A DNA stretch of 64,000 bases from Bacillus gobiensis (lineage in GTDB: Bacteria > Bacillota > Bacilli > Bacillales > Bacillaceae). The stretch is taken from positions 930,190-994,189 of the forward strand of contig NZ_CP012600.1 in the NCBI RefSeq assembly GCF_001278705.1, written 5' to 3'. The notes beneath the pieces were generated by a model. That model had not been told where the DNA came from, searched no databases, and saw only the letters and a list, made by a program, of their open reading frames with translations. The number at the start of each line of letters is the position of its first letter. The stretch's first letter is position 1. Positions 28,872 through 38,963 of this stretch are shown here, piece after piece. A program made the translations under genes and the position numbers.

Positions 28872-29000
28872 CCTCCCTTCATTAGGATATGACATGATTG
28901 ATAGAAAAGAGTTGTTAGGAAATGAACGTAAGAACGATACTTTGGCAAAAAAAAATACTTATACAACAATGTGCTTCTCGAATGGGAGGTGGAATGAACT

Positions 29001-29975
29001 ATGCTTGAGCAGGTCATTTTGTTTACCATCATAATGGGCTTTTTAATTAGTGCTTTATTGTCGCCTGTTTTTATTCCGTTTTTGCGAAGGCTGAAATTTG
29101 GCCAAAGCATTAGAGAAGAAGGGCCACAGAGTCATATGAAAAAAACAGGAACACCGACGATGGGAGGTATCATGATCATTGCTTCGATTGTGGTTACCAC
29201 TATCGCCATGACCTTGAAGTTTTCTGAAATCGGGCTGGAAGTCTATTTATTGCTTTTTGTGACATTAGGCTACGGATTGCTGGGCTTTTTGGATGATTAC
29301 ATCAAAGTTGTCATGAAGAGAAATCTTGGCTTAACATCTAAACAAAAGCTCTTAGGACAAGTGATTATAGCCGTTATTTTCTATATTTTCTTACTCCAGA
29401 TGGATCTTTCTACAGCATTGAGAATTCCTGGAACAGATTTTGAATTTGATTTAGGGTGGGCTTACATCCTTCTCATTTTATTCATGCTTGTCGGAGGGTC
29501 GAACGCAGTGAATTTGACTGACGGACTCGACGGGCTGTTATCAGGCACAGCGGCGATCGCTTTTGGAGCCTTTGCTATTTTGGCATGGAATCAGTCACAA
29601 TTCGAGGTTGCCATTTTTTCAGTTGCCGTAGCGGGAGCGGTGCTTGGATTTCTCGTATTTAATGCCCATCCGGCGAAAGTGTTTATGGGAGATACGGGTT
29701 CGCTTGCATTAGGAGGAGCAATCGTTGCAGTCAGCATATTAACCAAATTAGAATTTCTGCTTGTCATCATCGGCGGGATTTTCGTGATTGAGACACTGTC
29801 TGTTATTATTCAAGTCATTTCCTTTAAAACGACGGGAAAGAGAGTTTTTAAAATGAGTCCGCTGCACCACCATTATGAGCTTTCCGGCTGGTCAGAGTGG
29901 AGAGTCGTTACCACCTTTTGGGCTACAGGCCTCCTCTTCGCAGCCTTAGGAATTTACATTGAGGTGTGGTTATAA
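29001..29975 (+). CDS. mraY: Phospho-MurNAc-pentapeptide transferase MraY
   Basis: Membrane enzyme that makes lipid I from UDP-MurNAc-pentapeptide and undecaprenyl phosphate. 324 residues, ten helices. Motifs: THMGG-like TPTMGG, catalytic Asp pair in [30 protein letters not shown], and the HHHYEL loop. ATG 29001 follows GGGAGGTGG. Its TAA abuts the murD GTG with no gap. Confidence 0.97.
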   Translation: MLEQVILFTIIMGFLISALLSPVFIPFLRRLKFGQSIREEGPQSHMKKTGTPTMGGIMIIASIVVTTIAMTLKFSEIGLEVYLLLFVTLGYGLLGFLDDYIKVVMKRNLGLTSKQKLLGQVIIAVIFYIFLLQMDLSTALRIPGTDFEFDLGWAYILLILFMLVGGSNAVNLTDGLDGLLSGTAAIAFGAFAILAWNQSQFEVAIFSVAVAGAVLGFLVFNAHPAKVFMGDTGSLALGGAIVAVSILTKLEFLLVIIGGIFVIETLSVIIQVISFKTTGKRVFKMSPLHHHYELSGWSEWRVVTTFWATGLLFAALGIYIEVWL

Positions 29976-31331
29976 GTGGAAACAAAAAAATGGTTTGAAA
30001 AGAAAACAATCCTTGTTCTTGGTCTTGCCAAAAGCGGTTTCGCAGCTGCAAAGCTTCTTCATCAGAATGGAGCGAATGTCGTTGTAAACGATAAGCAGCC
30101 TTTTAAGGAGAATTATGCTGCACAAAAGCTGCAGGAAGCAGGATTTGAAGTAATATGCGGTGATCATCCAATTTCATTGTTTGACACGAATTCCTTTGAT
30201 CTATTAATAAAAAATCCTGGAATTCCTTATGAAAATGTAATGGTCCAAGAAGCGTTAAAACGAAATATCCCGATTTGGACGGAAATCGAGCTGGCGTACT
30301 TATTAACCGAGGCCAGGTTTATTGGAATTACCGGGTCAAATGGCAAGACGACAACGACGACCCTTATATATGAAATGTTAAAAGCCGATCATAAACAAGC
30401 GAAAATTGCCGGGAATATCGGTACAGTTGCATGTGAAGTAGCTGCCCATGCGGAGAAAGACGATTGGATAGTGACTGAGCTTTCATCTTTTCAGCTGATG
30501 GGAACGAAAACGTTCAGGGCAAATATCGGCATTATATTAAATGTTGTCGATGCGCACCTTGATTACCATCACACGCGTCAGTCTTACGAGCAGGCGAAGC
30601 AGGCCGTTTATAAAAATCAGCTGAAAGATGATACTGCTATTATCAATGCAGACGATGAAACCGTCTGCCGCTTAGCTGAAGCTTCATCGGGCAAAAAAGT
30701 CTATTTTTCTTTGACCCAGCAAATCGAAAACGGAGCTTGTATAAAAAACGAAACGATCTATTTTAATCAAAACCCAATTATTGAACGAAAAGATGTCGTT
30801 CTACCCGGGGCGCACAACCTCGAAAATATTCTTGCCGCCATTTGTGCTGTAAAACAAGCTGGCGTTTCGAATGAAGCCATCCGAGAGGTATTAACCACAT
30901 TTTCCGGAGTGAAGCACCGGCTTCAATACGTGGCAGAATTCAATGGCAGAAAATTTTACAATGACAGTAAGGCGACGAATCTTTTGGCGACAAGCAAAGC
31001 ACTTGATGCCTTTAAGCAGCCGGTTATCCTTTTAGCAGGCGGTCTCGACCGGGGAAACGAGCTAGACGGATTAAAAGAGCACATGGGCAATGTGAAAACG
31101 ATTGTTACATTTGGACAAACTGCCGGAAAATTTCAAAAGCTTGGGAGAGAATTAGGAATACATCAGATCAAACGTGTCGATAATGTTGAACAAGCAGTAT
31201 TAGAGGCGTATAAACTTTCTGAAGCAAATGATATTATTTTGCTCTCTCCCGCTTGTGCAAGCTGGGACCAGTTTAAAAGTTTTGAAGATCGGGGAGACAT
31301 GTTTATATCAGCCGTGCATATGCTTAAATAA
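29976..31331 (+). CDS. murD: UDP-MurNAc-L-alanine:D-glutamate ligase MurD
   Basis: Adds D-Glu to UDP-MurNAc-L-Ala. 451 residues: N-terminal Rossmann domain ([15 protein letters not shown]), central ATPase domain with [12 protein letters not shown] and TELSSFQL, and C-terminal domain with NDSKATN and [11 protein letters not shown]. Start is GTG 29976, directly after the mraY stop, with GAGGTG inside the mraY end. Tight coupling with mraY is likely. Confidence 0.96.
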   Translation: METKKWFEKKTILVLGLAKSGFAAAKLLHQNGANVVVNDKQPFKENYAAQKLQEAGFEVICGDHPISLFDTNSFDLLIKNPGIPYENVMVQEALKRNIPIWTEIELAYLLTEARFIGITGSNGKTTTTTLIYEMLKADHKQAKIAGNIGTVACEVAAHAEKDDWIVTELSSFQLMGTKTFRANIGIILNVVDAHLDYHHTRQSYEQAKQAVYKNQLKDDTAIINADDETVCRLAEASSGKKVYFSLTQQIENGACIKNETIYFNQNPIIERKDVVLPGAHNLENILAAICAVKQAGVSNEAIREVLTTFSGVKHRLQYVAEFNGRKFYNDSKATNLLATSKALDAFKQPVILLAGGLDRGNELDGLKEHMGNVKTIVTFGQTAGKFQKLGRELGIHQIKRVDNVEQAVLEAYKLSEANDIILLSPACASWDQFKSFEDRGDMFISAVHMLK

Positions 31332-31385
31332 GGGTTTGTCTATCCTTTAGGACAGCCCAAATTAAATGCTTGGGGTGTTCGGTTG

Positions 31386-32486
31386 TTGACTACAAAAAAG
31401 ACCTCTCCGGACTTTCTATTGGTTATTATTACTCTGCTCTTATTAACGATAGGATTAATCATGGTATACAGCGCAAGCGCTGTTTGGGCGACGTACAAAT
31501 TTGATGATTCCTTCTTTTTTGCCAAGAGGCAGCTCTTGTTTGCCGGGATCGGCATTGTCGCTATGTTTATTCTGATGAATGTTGAGTATTGGACATGGAG
31601 ATCGAGAGCGAAACTGCTATTGATCATTTGTTTTTTTCTGCTTTTGGCTGTATTGGTTCCGGGGATCGGCATGGAACGGAACGGTTCGCGAAGCTGGATC
31701 GGCGTAGGCGCATTCAGCATTCAGCCGTCCGAATTTATGAAGCTGGCGATGATTGCCTTTTTAGCTAAGTTTTTATCTGAAAATCAAAAGAAGATCACCT
31801 CCTTTAAAAAAGGGTTTCTTCCCTCACTAGGAATTGTTTTTTCGGCATTTGCCCTCATCATGCTTCAGCCCGATCTTGGAACAGGAACGGTTATGGTCGG
31901 AACGTGCATCGTGATGATTTTTGTTTCCGGTGCGCGCATCGCCCACTTCGTTTATCTTGGCATTCTTGGTTTATGTGGATTTGCCGCCTTGGTTTTATCC
32001 GCACCATACCGTATTGCGCGAATTACGTCCTACCTCAATCCGTGGGAGGACCCGCTTGAAAGCGGATTTCAAATCATTCAGTCATTGTATGCAATAGGTC
32101 CCGGTGGATTATTTGGTATGGGGCTTGGCCAAAGCAGGCAAAAGTTCTTTTACCTGCCTGAGCCGCAAACAGATTTTATTTTCGCCATTTTATCAGAAGA
32201 ACTGGGTTTTATCGGCGGGTCGCTTATCCTTCTGTTATTCAGTCTTCTCTTATGGAGGGGTGTGCGTATCGCTTTAGGCGCTCCGGATTTATACGGAAGC
32301 TTTATCGCCATCGGCATAATCTCCATGGTTGCGATTCAAGTAATGATTAATATCGCTGTTGTCACCGGCTTGATTCCGGTAACAGGAATAACGCTGCCTT
32401 TTTTAAGCTATGGAGGATCATCGCTCACTCTTATGCTAATGGCTGTCGGAGTGCTGTTAAACGTCAGCAGGTACTCGAGATATTAA
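31386..32486 (+). CDS. spoVE: Sporulation SEDS glycosyltransferase SpoVE
   Basis: SEDS-family (FtsW/RodA) membrane polymerase that with SpoVD builds the spore cortex. 366 residues, ten helices; characteristic parts are [61 protein letters not shown] and the C-terminal [14 protein letters not shown]. Start is TTG 31386 (MTTKKTSPD) after GGGGTG. It is SpoVE rather than FtsW by position and sequence; vegetative FtsW would lie elsewhere. A terminator follows. Confidence 0.94.
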   Translation: MTTKKTSPDFLLVIITLLLLTIGLIMVYSASAVWATYKFDDSFFFAKRQLLFAGIGIVAMFILMNVEYWTWRSRAKLLLIICFFLLLAVLVPGIGMERNGSRSWIGVGAFSIQPSEFMKLAMIAFLAKFLSENQKKITSFKKGFLPSLGIVFSAFALIMLQPDLGTGTVMVGTCIVMIFVSGARIAHFVYLGILGLCGFAALVLSAPYRIARITSYLNPWEDPLESGFQIIQSLYAIGPGGLFGMGLGQSRQKFFYLPEPQTDFIFAILSEELGFIGGSLILLLFSLLLWRGVRIALGAPDLYGSFIAIGIISMVAIQVMINIAVVTGLIPVTGITLPFLSYGGSSLTLMLMAVGVLLNVSRYSRY

Positions 32487-32493
32487 GAAAAAA

Positions 32494-32526
32494 GCCAACC
32501 CTGTATTCGCAGGGTTGCCATTTTTT
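32494..32526 (+). terminator. Terminator between spoVE and murG
   Basis: Stem CAACCCTG / CAGGGTTG with a 6-base loop and a T-run. It ends only three bases before the murG ribosome site. Confidence 0.88.
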
Positions 32527-32542
32527 GTGGGGAGGAAACATG

Positions 32543-33643
32543 ATGAAAATTGTTGTCAGCGGAGGAGGAACAGGGGGGCACATTTACCCTGCACTCGCTT
32601 TTATAAAAGAGGTAAAAAGACAGCATCCGGATGTTGAGTTTTTATACATAGGAACAGAAAACGGTTTGGAAAAGAACATTGTAAAGCGTGAAAACATTCC
32701 ATTCCAATCTATCGAAATTACCGGTTTTAAAAGAAAGCTTAGCTTTGAAAATGTGAAAACGATCATCCGCTTTTTAAAGGGAGTAAGAATGAGCAAAAAG
32801 TATTTGAAGGAGTTTAAGCCAGATGCGGTGATCGGGACAGGCGGCTATGTATGCGGTCCGGTTGTTTATGCAGCCTCTAAGCTTGGTATTCCAACGATCA
32901 TCCATGAACAAAACAGTCTTCCGGGCTTAACCAACAAATTTTTATCAAGATACGTTGACAAAGTGGCGATATGCTTTGAGGAAGCACGGGACTTCTTTCC
33001 AAAAGAAAAAGTCGCATTTACCGGAAACCCCAGAGGGTCTGAAGCCGTCTCAGTGAAGGAAGGGCAGTCTCTTGAAAGCCTGGGGCTTGAGCGCGCAAAA
33101 AAAACGGCGCTTATTTTTGGCGGCAGCAGGGGAGCAGCTGCGATTAACAAAGCGGTTGTCGAGATGCAGCCTGAATTAAAAAAGAAAAATTATCAGGTGC
33201 TTTATGTTTCAGGAGAAGTTCATTTTGACAAGGTGAAAGCGGAGCTTGAGAAAATAGGACAAGCAGACAATATGATTGCTCTCCCTTTCTTACATAAAAT
33301 GCCGGAATTCTTAAAGAAAATTGATTTAATCATTTCTAGAGCGGGAGCGACAACAATAGCAGAAGTAACTGCGCTTGGGCTCCCGAGTATACTAATACCG
33401 AGTCCTTATGTGACGGCAAATCACCAGGAGGTTAATGCCAAAGCGCTCTCTGACAATCAAGCTGCCATCGTGATCAAAGAATCGGAACTCGATGGGAATA
33501 GCTTGATCGGCGCGCTTGATGAGGTGATGGAAAATGATCAGAAAAGAAAGAAGATGGCTGATGAAGCGAAAGCACTTGGGGTGCCAGATGCCGCTTTACG
33601 CCTATATCAGCTATTAGATGAATTACACGGCAAGAAAAGGTAG
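32543..33643 (+). CDS. murG: UDP-GlcNAc:lipid I transferase MurG
   Basis: Peripheral membrane glycosyltransferase that makes lipid II. 366 residues, GT28 fold: G loop [57 protein letters not shown], and the UDP-GlcNAc site [10 protein letters not shown] with [12 protein letters not shown]. Two adjacent ATGs (32540, 32543) follow GGGGAGG; the second has the better spacing and fits the family start. Confidence 0.96.
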   Translation: MKIVVSGGGTGGHIYPALAFIKEVKRQHPDVEFLYIGTENGLEKNIVKRENIPFQSIEITGFKRKLSFENVKTIIRFLKGVRMSKKYLKEFKPDAVIGTGGYVCGPVVYAASKLGIPTIIHEQNSLPGLTNKFLSRYVDKVAICFEEARDFFPKEKVAFTGNPRGSEAVSVKEGQSLESLGLERAKKTALIFGGSRGAAAINKAVVEMQPELKKKNYQVLYVSGEVHFDKVKAELEKIGQADNMIALPFLHKMPEFLKKIDLIISRAGATTIAEVTALGLPSILIPSPYVTANHQEVNAKALSDNQAAIVIKESELDGNSLIGALDEVMENDQKRKKMADEAKALGVPDAALRLYQLLDELHGKKR

Positions 33644-33666
33644 CAATAATTAACGGGGAGGCTGCT

Positions 33667-34578
33667 ATGGAAAACATCAGAAAAGAATTACATGAACTTG
33701 AAGTAGGTAAACTCTTATTACAGGAGCCATTATCAAAGCATACGACGATAAAAATCGGCGGTCCTGCTGATCTTCTCATCATACCTGACGGGATTAAGCA
33801 GTTGAAAGCTGTGATGGACATGGTAAAGAAACATCAGGTGCCTTGGACGGTGATCGGCAGAGGCTCAAACCTTTTGGTGGGAGATGAAGGAATACGCGGA
33901 GCCGTCATTAAACTGGGTGAAGGCATGGATAATCTCGAAATCGATGATGACCAAATTACGGTTGGCGGAGGTTTTTCTGTCGTTCGGCTGGCGACAATGA
34001 TCAGCAAAGAAGGTCTGTCAGGACTTGAATTCGCAGCAGGAATTCCGGGTTCAGTCGGCGGTGCGGTTTACATGAATGCTGGTGCACATGGATCAGATTT
34101 CAGCAAAATCCTTCGCAAAGCACACATCTTATTTGAGGACGGTTCTGATGCGTGGCTCTCTAACGAGGAAATGCAATTTTCCTACCGAACTTCCGTATTG
34201 CAAAACAAACGACCAGGAATCTGTCTTGAAGCCGTTTTGCAATTGAGAAAAGATAACCGGGAAGATATCGTTCAACAAATGCAAAATAACAAAACGTATC
34301 GAAAAGAAACCCAGCCATGGTCCCAGCCTTGCGCCGGCAGCATCTTCAGAAACCCGCTTCCAGAGCATGCCGGCAAGCTGGTCGAGAATGCAGGATTGAA
34401 AGGTTACCAAATTGGCGGTGCCAAAATTTCTGAGATGCACGGAAACTTTATCGTCAATGCGGGTCAAGCAACTGCCGCAGACGTGCTTTCTTTAATCAAT
34501 CACGTAAAGAAAACAATAAAGGATCAGTACAATATCGATCTGCATACAGAAGTAGAAATCATCGGAACGAATAATTGA
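33667..34578 (+). CDS. murB: UDP-N-acetylenolpyruvoylglucosamine reductase MurB
   Basis: FAD enzyme that reduces enolpyruvyl-UDP-GlcNAc to UDP-MurNAc. 303 residues: [17 protein letters not shown]-binding [40 protein letters not shown], and the active-site Ser region CAGSIFRNP. Lacks the extra C-terminal segment of type I MurB, so type II. ATG 33667 follows GGGGAGG, 23 bases after murG. A structured 298-base gap separates it from divIB. Confidence 0.96.
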   Translation: MENIRKELHELEVGKLLLQEPLSKHTTIKIGGPADLLIIPDGIKQLKAVMDMVKKHQVPWTVIGRGSNLLVGDEGIRGAVIKLGEGMDNLEIDDDQITVGGGFSVVRLATMISKEGLSGLEFAAGIPGSVGGAVYMNAGAHGSDFSKILRKAHILFEDGSDAWLSNEEMQFSYRTSVLQNKRPGICLEAVLQLRKDNREDIVQQMQNNKTYRKETQPWSQPCAGSIFRNPLPEHAGKLVENAGLKGYQIGGAKISEMHGNFIVNAGQATAADVLSLINHVKKTIKDQYNIDLHTEVEIIGTNN

Positions 34579-34876
34579 ACTCTTTTTTAAGCAAGCTGTA
34601 ACCTCGGGGAACCTGGTGGAGACTCTTCTCCACCTGATTGGAATTTCCCGTCTTCGCTTAGAGATGGGGGACTTGACCCTTTAAAACTTTTAAAGACAAA
34701 AAGTACTTTCGATCTCTTAGACGTGTGCTATACTGAAAGTAATTGAAAAACAGTTTGGCACGATTTTACTGGCATTAGGTTTAAGAGAAAACCCCTTTAG
34801 CTTTGCCTATGATAGGCTCGCCTTGAGGCGAGTTTTATTTCTTTTATTGTCTCACGAATCTTGAGGTGAAACAGGC
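34579..34876 (+). ncRNA. Structured leader between murB and divIB
   Basis: 298 bases without a gene but with three hairpins: GGTGGAG/CTCCACC (34615-34634), TCCCGTCT/AGATGGGG with a G-U (34646-34669), and a terminator-like CTCGCC/GGCGAG plus TTTTATTT (34817-34840) close before divIB. Weak promoter-like TATACT at 34731. Order (folded 5' part, terminator, then gene) resembles an attenuator, but I do not recognise a known riboswitch class. Confidence 0.4.
34815..34845 (+). terminator. Terminator-like hairpin before divIB
   Basis: CTCGCC TTGA GGCGAG followed by a T-rich tail, ending about 32 bases before the divIB start. Either ends the murG-murB transcript or attenuates divIB. Confidence 0.75.
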
Positions 34877-35665
34877 ATGAAATATGACAACGAACAGGAA
34901 AAAGTTGTTCATATCGATAAACGAATTCCGAAAATTAAAGAACAAAGAAAACAAAAAACGAACAGGCGCCTGATTACTTTTATTCTATTGTTTTTTTTGA
35001 TGGTATTGCTTATTGTTTATTTCCAAACCCCAATCAGCAAGGTTTCTACGATTGAGATATCTGGAAATAAAAATGTGCCAACAAAAACAATTGAGACTGA
35101 ATCCAGCATTCAGAACGGATCCACTGAATTTTGGAGCCTGAATCAAGCGGAAACAGAAAAAAATATTGAAACGAATAAGCTGATAAAAACAGTTGAAGTT
35201 TCTAAAATTCTACCTAATAAAATTCAGATTCGGATCGAAGAATATAAGAGTATTGCATATTTAGAGAAAGAGGAACAATATTTCCCGGTACTGGAAAACG
35301 GAACGGTATTACCTGAGGGAGGGCTTCCGAAAGAAGGAATGCCGATATTAATGGATTGGACTGATAATGAGAAGCGCAAACAACTGGCAGAGCAGCTAAT
35401 TAAGCTCCCTGAATCAATCAATCGCTCCATTTCAGAAATCTATTATACACCGTCCGAATCTGATCCATCTCATATGACGCTTTATATGAACGACGGTTTT
35501 ATTGTCTCTGCTTCTTTAAAAACATTCTCAAATAAAATGAAAAGCTACCCGGACATTGTCAAAGAAATTGATGACGGAGCCAAAGGGATTATCCATATGG
35601 AAGTTGCAACATACTTTGAGGAATTTCCCCCAAAAAAGGAAGAAACGAAAGAAAAAGGACGATGA
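34877..35665 (+). CDS. divIB: Cell division protein DivIB (FtsQ)
   Basis: Divisome protein that stabilises FtsL and DivIC. 262 residues: basic cytoplasmic N terminus (about 1-32), one membrane helix (about 33-50), extracellular POTRA domain starting ISKVSTIEISGNKNVPT, then the beta domain. ATG 34877 after GAGGTGAAA. The stop is followed three bases later by ylxW. Confidence 0.94.
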   Translation: MKYDNEQEKVVHIDKRIPKIKEQRKQKTNRRLITFILLFFLMVLLIVYFQTPISKVSTIEISGNKNVPTKTIETESSIQNGSTEFWSLNQAETEKNIETNKLIKTVEVSKILPNKIQIRIEEYKSIAYLEKEEQYFPVLENGTVLPEGGLPKEGMPILMDWTDNEKRKQLAEQLIKLPESINRSISEIYYTPSESDPSHMTLYMNDGFIVSASLKTFSNKMKSYPDIVKEIDDGAKGIIHMEVATYFEEFPPKKEETKEKGR

Positions 35666-35668
35666 ACG

Positions 35669-36361
35669 TTGAAAGGTAAAACTGTCATTCTTTCACTGGC
35701 AATGCTTATCCTGGGAATAATGATTTCGTATTCATACCAGTTTGCTAGAGAGAAAAACAAACAGGCCGAAACCTCTGAATTATGGAGAGAAGAATACTCT
35801 TTGCGTAATGAGCTAATCAGCCAGGAAAAACAAAATAAAGAACTTGAAAAAGAGCTGAATGAAAAGAAATCAAAGGTACAAGCAGCAGAAGAGAAGCTTA
35901 AATCAGAAAAAAAAGTATACTATAACCTTCTTGAAGATGTTGAAAAATACCGGATGTATGTTGGAGAAATAGGGGTAAAGGGGAAAGGGGTCCAAGTAAC
36001 TCTTGAAGATGCTTCCTATATTCCTGAAGGCGAAAATGTGAACAATTACATTGTACACGAAAGCCATTTATTTCATGTGATCAATGAAATGCTGATTTCC
36101 GGCGCTGAAGCTATTGCTATTAATGGACAAAGGATCACACATCAATCATACATCCGCTGTAATGGCCCTGTAGTCACAGTGGACGGGCACCAGCATCCCG
36201 CACCGTTTACGATCACTGCAATTGGAGATCCAGATGTATTAATTCCTGCATTAAATATTTCCGGAGGAGTGCTGGATCAGCTGAACCAAGATCATGTGAC
36301 GTTTAACTTAGAGGAAAAAGACAACATAAAAATAGAGCCATTGCTGGAAAATGCGGAATGA
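35669..36361 (+). CDS. ylxW: YlxW, DUF881 family protein
   Basis: 230 residues: N-terminal membrane segment (about 5-22), coiled coil (about 35-90, Glu/Lys rich), then the DUF881 domain with HLFHVINEMLISGAEAIAINGQRI and the conserved IRCNGPVVTVDG. Function not known; always placed with division genes. Start is TTG 35669 after AAAAGGACG, three bases after divIB. It is a paralogue of the next gene. Confidence 0.88.
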   Translation: MKGKTVILSLAMLILGIMISYSYQFAREKNKQAETSELWREEYSLRNELISQEKQNKELEKELNEKKSKVQAAEEKLKSEKKVYYNLLEDVEKYRMYVGEIGVKGKGVQVTLEDASYIPEGENVNNYIVHESHLFHVINEMLISGAEAIAINGQRITHQSYIRCNGPVVTVDGHQHPAPFTITAIGDPDVLIPALNISGGVLDQLNQDHVTFNLEEKDNIKIEPLLENAE

Positions 36362-36383
36362 AGAATGGTAAGATGGTGGGAAA

Positions 36384-37109
36384 ATGAAAAACAAAAACAG
36401 GATGATCAGCTTTAGTATACTTTTTGCGGTATTTGGCTTTATGCTTTCGTTAAGGCTGAATCACTCGCAAGAACAACATGTCCGTGATACGAGAGATGAA
36501 TGGGAAATTCGGCAGGATTTAAATGAGGCGCAGCAAAGCCAGCTTGATATGCTTTCGGAAATATCAAAATATGATGAATTACTTTCGACCTACCAAAAAG
36601 AAGAACAAGCCAGCCAGGAACAAGCCATTTTGCATACATTGAAAAATTTGAAAGAGAAGTCAGGCATGGCAGAGGTTACTGGAAATGGCATAATCATTAC
36701 AATTTCGCCGCTGTTTTCAGACGAATGGACCGGGGAGGCGGTCACAAGTCCGCCGCCAGACCTGTTGAAGAAATTGATCAATGAGCTAAATTCCTATGAG
36801 GCGGAAGAAATTTCAATCAATGATCAAAGAATTATCAATACGTCCGTCATCCGGGATATTAACGGCATTACGAAGATTGATGGAATAAGTATCAATGAAT
36901 ATCCCTTAATTATGAAAGTAATAGGGAAAAATGCCGATAAATTATATAGCAGAGTAACAGCGTCTGATCTTGATGATCTTTTTGCCGGTGAAAATCTAGA
37001 CCTTCAAGTCGAAAAACCCGAAAAATCGGTGGAAATAAAAGCTTTTGAGGATTCCATAAACGTCCGGTACCTTGAACCATTGACCGAAGAAGACGGAGGA
37101 AAATCTTAA
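36384..37109 (+). CDS. ylxX: YlxX, DUF881 family protein
   Basis: 241 residues, the same layout as YlxW: N-terminal membrane segment, short coiled coil, DUF881 domain with LKKLINELNSYEAEEISINDQRI and IRDINGITKIDG. The two tandem genes are clear paralogues, diverged outside the core motif. Function not known. The TAA shares one base with the sbp ATG. Confidence 0.88.
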   Translation: MKNKNRMISFSILFAVFGFMLSLRLNHSQEQHVRDTRDEWEIRQDLNEAQQSQLDMLSEISKYDELLSTYQKEEQASQEQAILHTLKNLKEKSGMAEVTGNGIIITISPLFSDEWTGEAVTSPPPDLLKKLINELNSYEAEEISINDQRIINTSVIRDINGITKIDGISINEYPLIMKVIGKNADKLYSRVTASDLDDLFAGENLDLQVEKPEKSVEIKAFEDSINVRYLEPLTEEDGGKS

Positions 37110-37468
37110 TGTGGCTGCCGATTTTAGCGTTGCTGTTGGGAATTGTGATAGGTTTTATTACGAATATTTCGATACCGAGTGAGTATTCAAGCTACCTTTC
37201 TTTAGCGATACTTGCTGCATTGGATACTTTGCTTGGGGGGATAAGGGCAAATTTACAAGATTCCTATGATGAGCTGGTTTTTGTTTCTGGATTCTTTTTT
37301 AACATCATACTCGCTATAGGTTTGGCTTTTCTAGGAGTTCATATTGGTGTAGACTTATACATAGTTGCAATGTTTGCATTTGGTGTAAGGCTATTTCAAA
37401 ATATTGCTGTCATTCGAAGGATCTTGCTTTCAAAATGGACAGCCTCCCGAGAAAAAACGAAAAAATAG
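37109..37468 (+). CDS. sbp: Small basic protein Sbp (DUF1290)
   Basis: 119 residues with three membrane helices and a basic C terminus (SKWTASREKTKK). The DUF1290 motif NISIPSEYSSYLSLAILAALDTLLGGIRA is clear. Function not known; the gene always precedes ftsA in Bacillus. ATG 37109 overlaps the ylxX stop (TAATG). Confidence 0.92.
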   Translation: MWLPILALLLGIVIGFITNISIPSEYSSYLSLAILAALDTLLGGIRANLQDSYDELVFVSGFFFNIILAIGLAFLGVHIGVDLYIVAMFAFGVRLFQNIAVIRRILLSKWTASREKTKK

Positions 37469-37477
37469 TGTGATAAA

Positions 37478-37504
37478 AAAGGAAATAGATAGAATATAAC
37501 GAAT
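37478..37504 (+). promoter_or_regulatory. Consensus sigma-H promoter for ftsA-ftsZ
   Basis: AAAGGAAAT (37478-37486), an 11-base spacer and AACGAAT (37498-37504) fit the sigma-H consensus RnAGGAwWW-N11-RnnGAAT at every defined base. B. subtilis ftsAZ has a sigma-H promoter (P2) that raises FtsZ at the start of sporulation. Confidence 0.85.
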
Positions 37505-37547
37505 ATTTGATATAACCTTTAAAAAAACATAAGTAAACGATGTGTTT

Positions 37548-37563
37548 GTTACACAGTTGTAAC
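37548..37563. repeat. Inverted repeat upstream of ftsA
   Basis: GTTACA CAGT TGTAAC, perfect 6-base arms, 44-59 bases after the sigma-H -10 box. Could be an operator or a short 5'-UTR hairpin; no known regulator is recognised. Confidence 0.35.
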
Positions 37564-37636
37564 GGCAGATTCATTGTATTGTTGTTCATCAAATAATAGA
37601 ATAGAAATTGATTGAATGAATAGGAGGTGCCCCAGA

Positions 37637-38929
37637 TTGAACAACAATGAACTTTACGTAAGTCTTGACATCGGTACATCCACCATTAAAGTTATTGTCG
37701 GTGAAATGACAGATGACTCCTTAAATATAATTGGTGTTGGAAACGTGCCTTCAGAAGGTTTGAAGAAAGGATCAATCGTTGACATAGATCAAACTGTTCG
37801 TTCAATCAAAAAGGCGTTTGAACAAGCCGAAAGAATGGTCGGATTTTCGTTAAAAAAAGCGATTGTAGGCGTGAATGGCAACTACATCCACATACAGGAT
37901 ACGAATGGAGTCGTAGCGGTTTCCAGTGAGAACAAAGAAATCCATACGGAAGACGTCCGCAGGGTAATGGAAGCAGCTCAAGTAGTGTCCATACCAAATG
38001 AGCAAATTATCGTTGATGTCATACCGAGACAGTTTATAGTGGATGGCAGGGACGAAATTACTGATCCGAAAAAAATGCTAGGTGTCAGGCTAGAGGTAGA
38101 AGGCACACTGATTACTGGATCGAAAACTATTTTACATAATTTACTTCGCTGTGTCGAACGGGCTGGAGTTGAAATTACCGATATTTGTTTACAGCCGCTA
38201 GCTGCCGGGTCTGTAGCCTTATCAACCGATGAAAAAAATCTCGGTGTCGCATTAATTGATATTGGCGGCGGTTCTAGTACGATTGCTGTTTTTGAAAACG
38301 GACATCTCTTAGCTACCAAAGTCGTTCCTTTAGGCGGGGAAAATATAACAAAGGACCTATCAATCGGACTTAGGACCTCAACGGAGGAAGCCGAAAGAAT
38401 AAAAAAACAGTACGGACACGCCTATTATGCCGGATCTTCTCCCGAGGAAGAATTTGAAGTTTCCGTCATCGGAACGGATCAGAAGCAAACCTTTAAACAG
38501 TCTGAAATCGCAGCTATCATAGAAGCAAGGGTAGAAGAAATATTGCAATTTGCGGCAGAGGAATTAGTAAGAATGGGGATTCGCGACTTGCCTGGCGGTT
38601 TTGTATTAACAGGCGGAACAGCAGGTTTGACCGGAGTCTTGGATCTGGCTAAAGAAATGTTCAGCAGCAATGTCCGCTTGGCAAGCCCTAACTATATTGG
38701 CGTCAGGGAGCCTCAGTATATGACTGCGGTTGGTTTGATTCAATTTGCTTGTTCAAATGCCAAAATTCAAGGGAGAAAAGTCGGATTTAAAATGCCTTCA
38801 GAGGCTGTCCAGGAAGTAGCTGCATCCCATCAAGAAGAATTTTCTGCACCGAAGAAAAGGCAACAAAAACCCAAAAAAGAAAAACAAGAAAGCAAAATGA
38901 AAAAACTATTTAATTTCTTTTGGGAATAG
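37637..38929 (+). CDS. ftsA: Cell division protein FtsA
   Basis: Actin-like ATPase that tethers FtsZ to the membrane. 430 residues: phosphate-1 motif SLDIGTSTIKVIVG, SHS2 (1C) domain, ALIDIGGGSSTIAVF, PGGFVLTGGTAGL, a charged linker rich in Gln/Lys, and the amphipathic membrane helix KMKKLFNFFWE at the extreme C terminus. Start is TTG 37637 (MNNNELYVSLD) after AGGAGGTG. ftsZ follows in 34 bases. Confidence 0.96.
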   Translation: MNNNELYVSLDIGTSTIKVIVGEMTDDSLNIIGVGNVPSEGLKKGSIVDIDQTVRSIKKAFEQAERMVGFSLKKAIVGVNGNYIHIQDTNGVVAVSSENKEIHTEDVRRVMEAAQVVSIPNEQIIVDVIPRQFIVDGRDEITDPKKMLGVRLEVEGTLITGSKTILHNLLRCVERAGVEITDICLQPLAAGSVALSTDEKNLGVALIDIGGGSSTIAVFENGHLLATKVVPLGGENITKDLSIGLRTSTEEAERIKKQYGHAYYAGSSPEEEFEVSVIGTDQKQTFKQSEIAAIIEARVEEILQFAAEELVRMGIRDLPGGFVLTGGTAGLTGVLDLAKEMFSSNVRLASPNYIGVREPQYMTAVGLIQFACSNAKIQGRKVGFKMPSEAVQEVAASHQEEFSAPKKRQQKPKKEKQESKMKKLFNFFWE

Positions 38930-38963
38930 ATACCATTCATTTTGACGGATTAGGAGGATTAGC

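Noticed and set aside
28899..29040. Open frame of about 46 codons between murE and mraY
   Set aside because: No ribosome site and it overlaps the mraY start; looks like chance.
34600..34680. tRNA-like folding between murB and divIB
   Set aside because: Two hairpins are present, but no acceptor stem, T-loop sequence or anticodon arm can be arranged.
35669..37109. Tandem DUF881 genes as something new
   Set aside because: ylxW and ylxX occur as a pair in B. subtilis; function is unknown but the arrangement is described.
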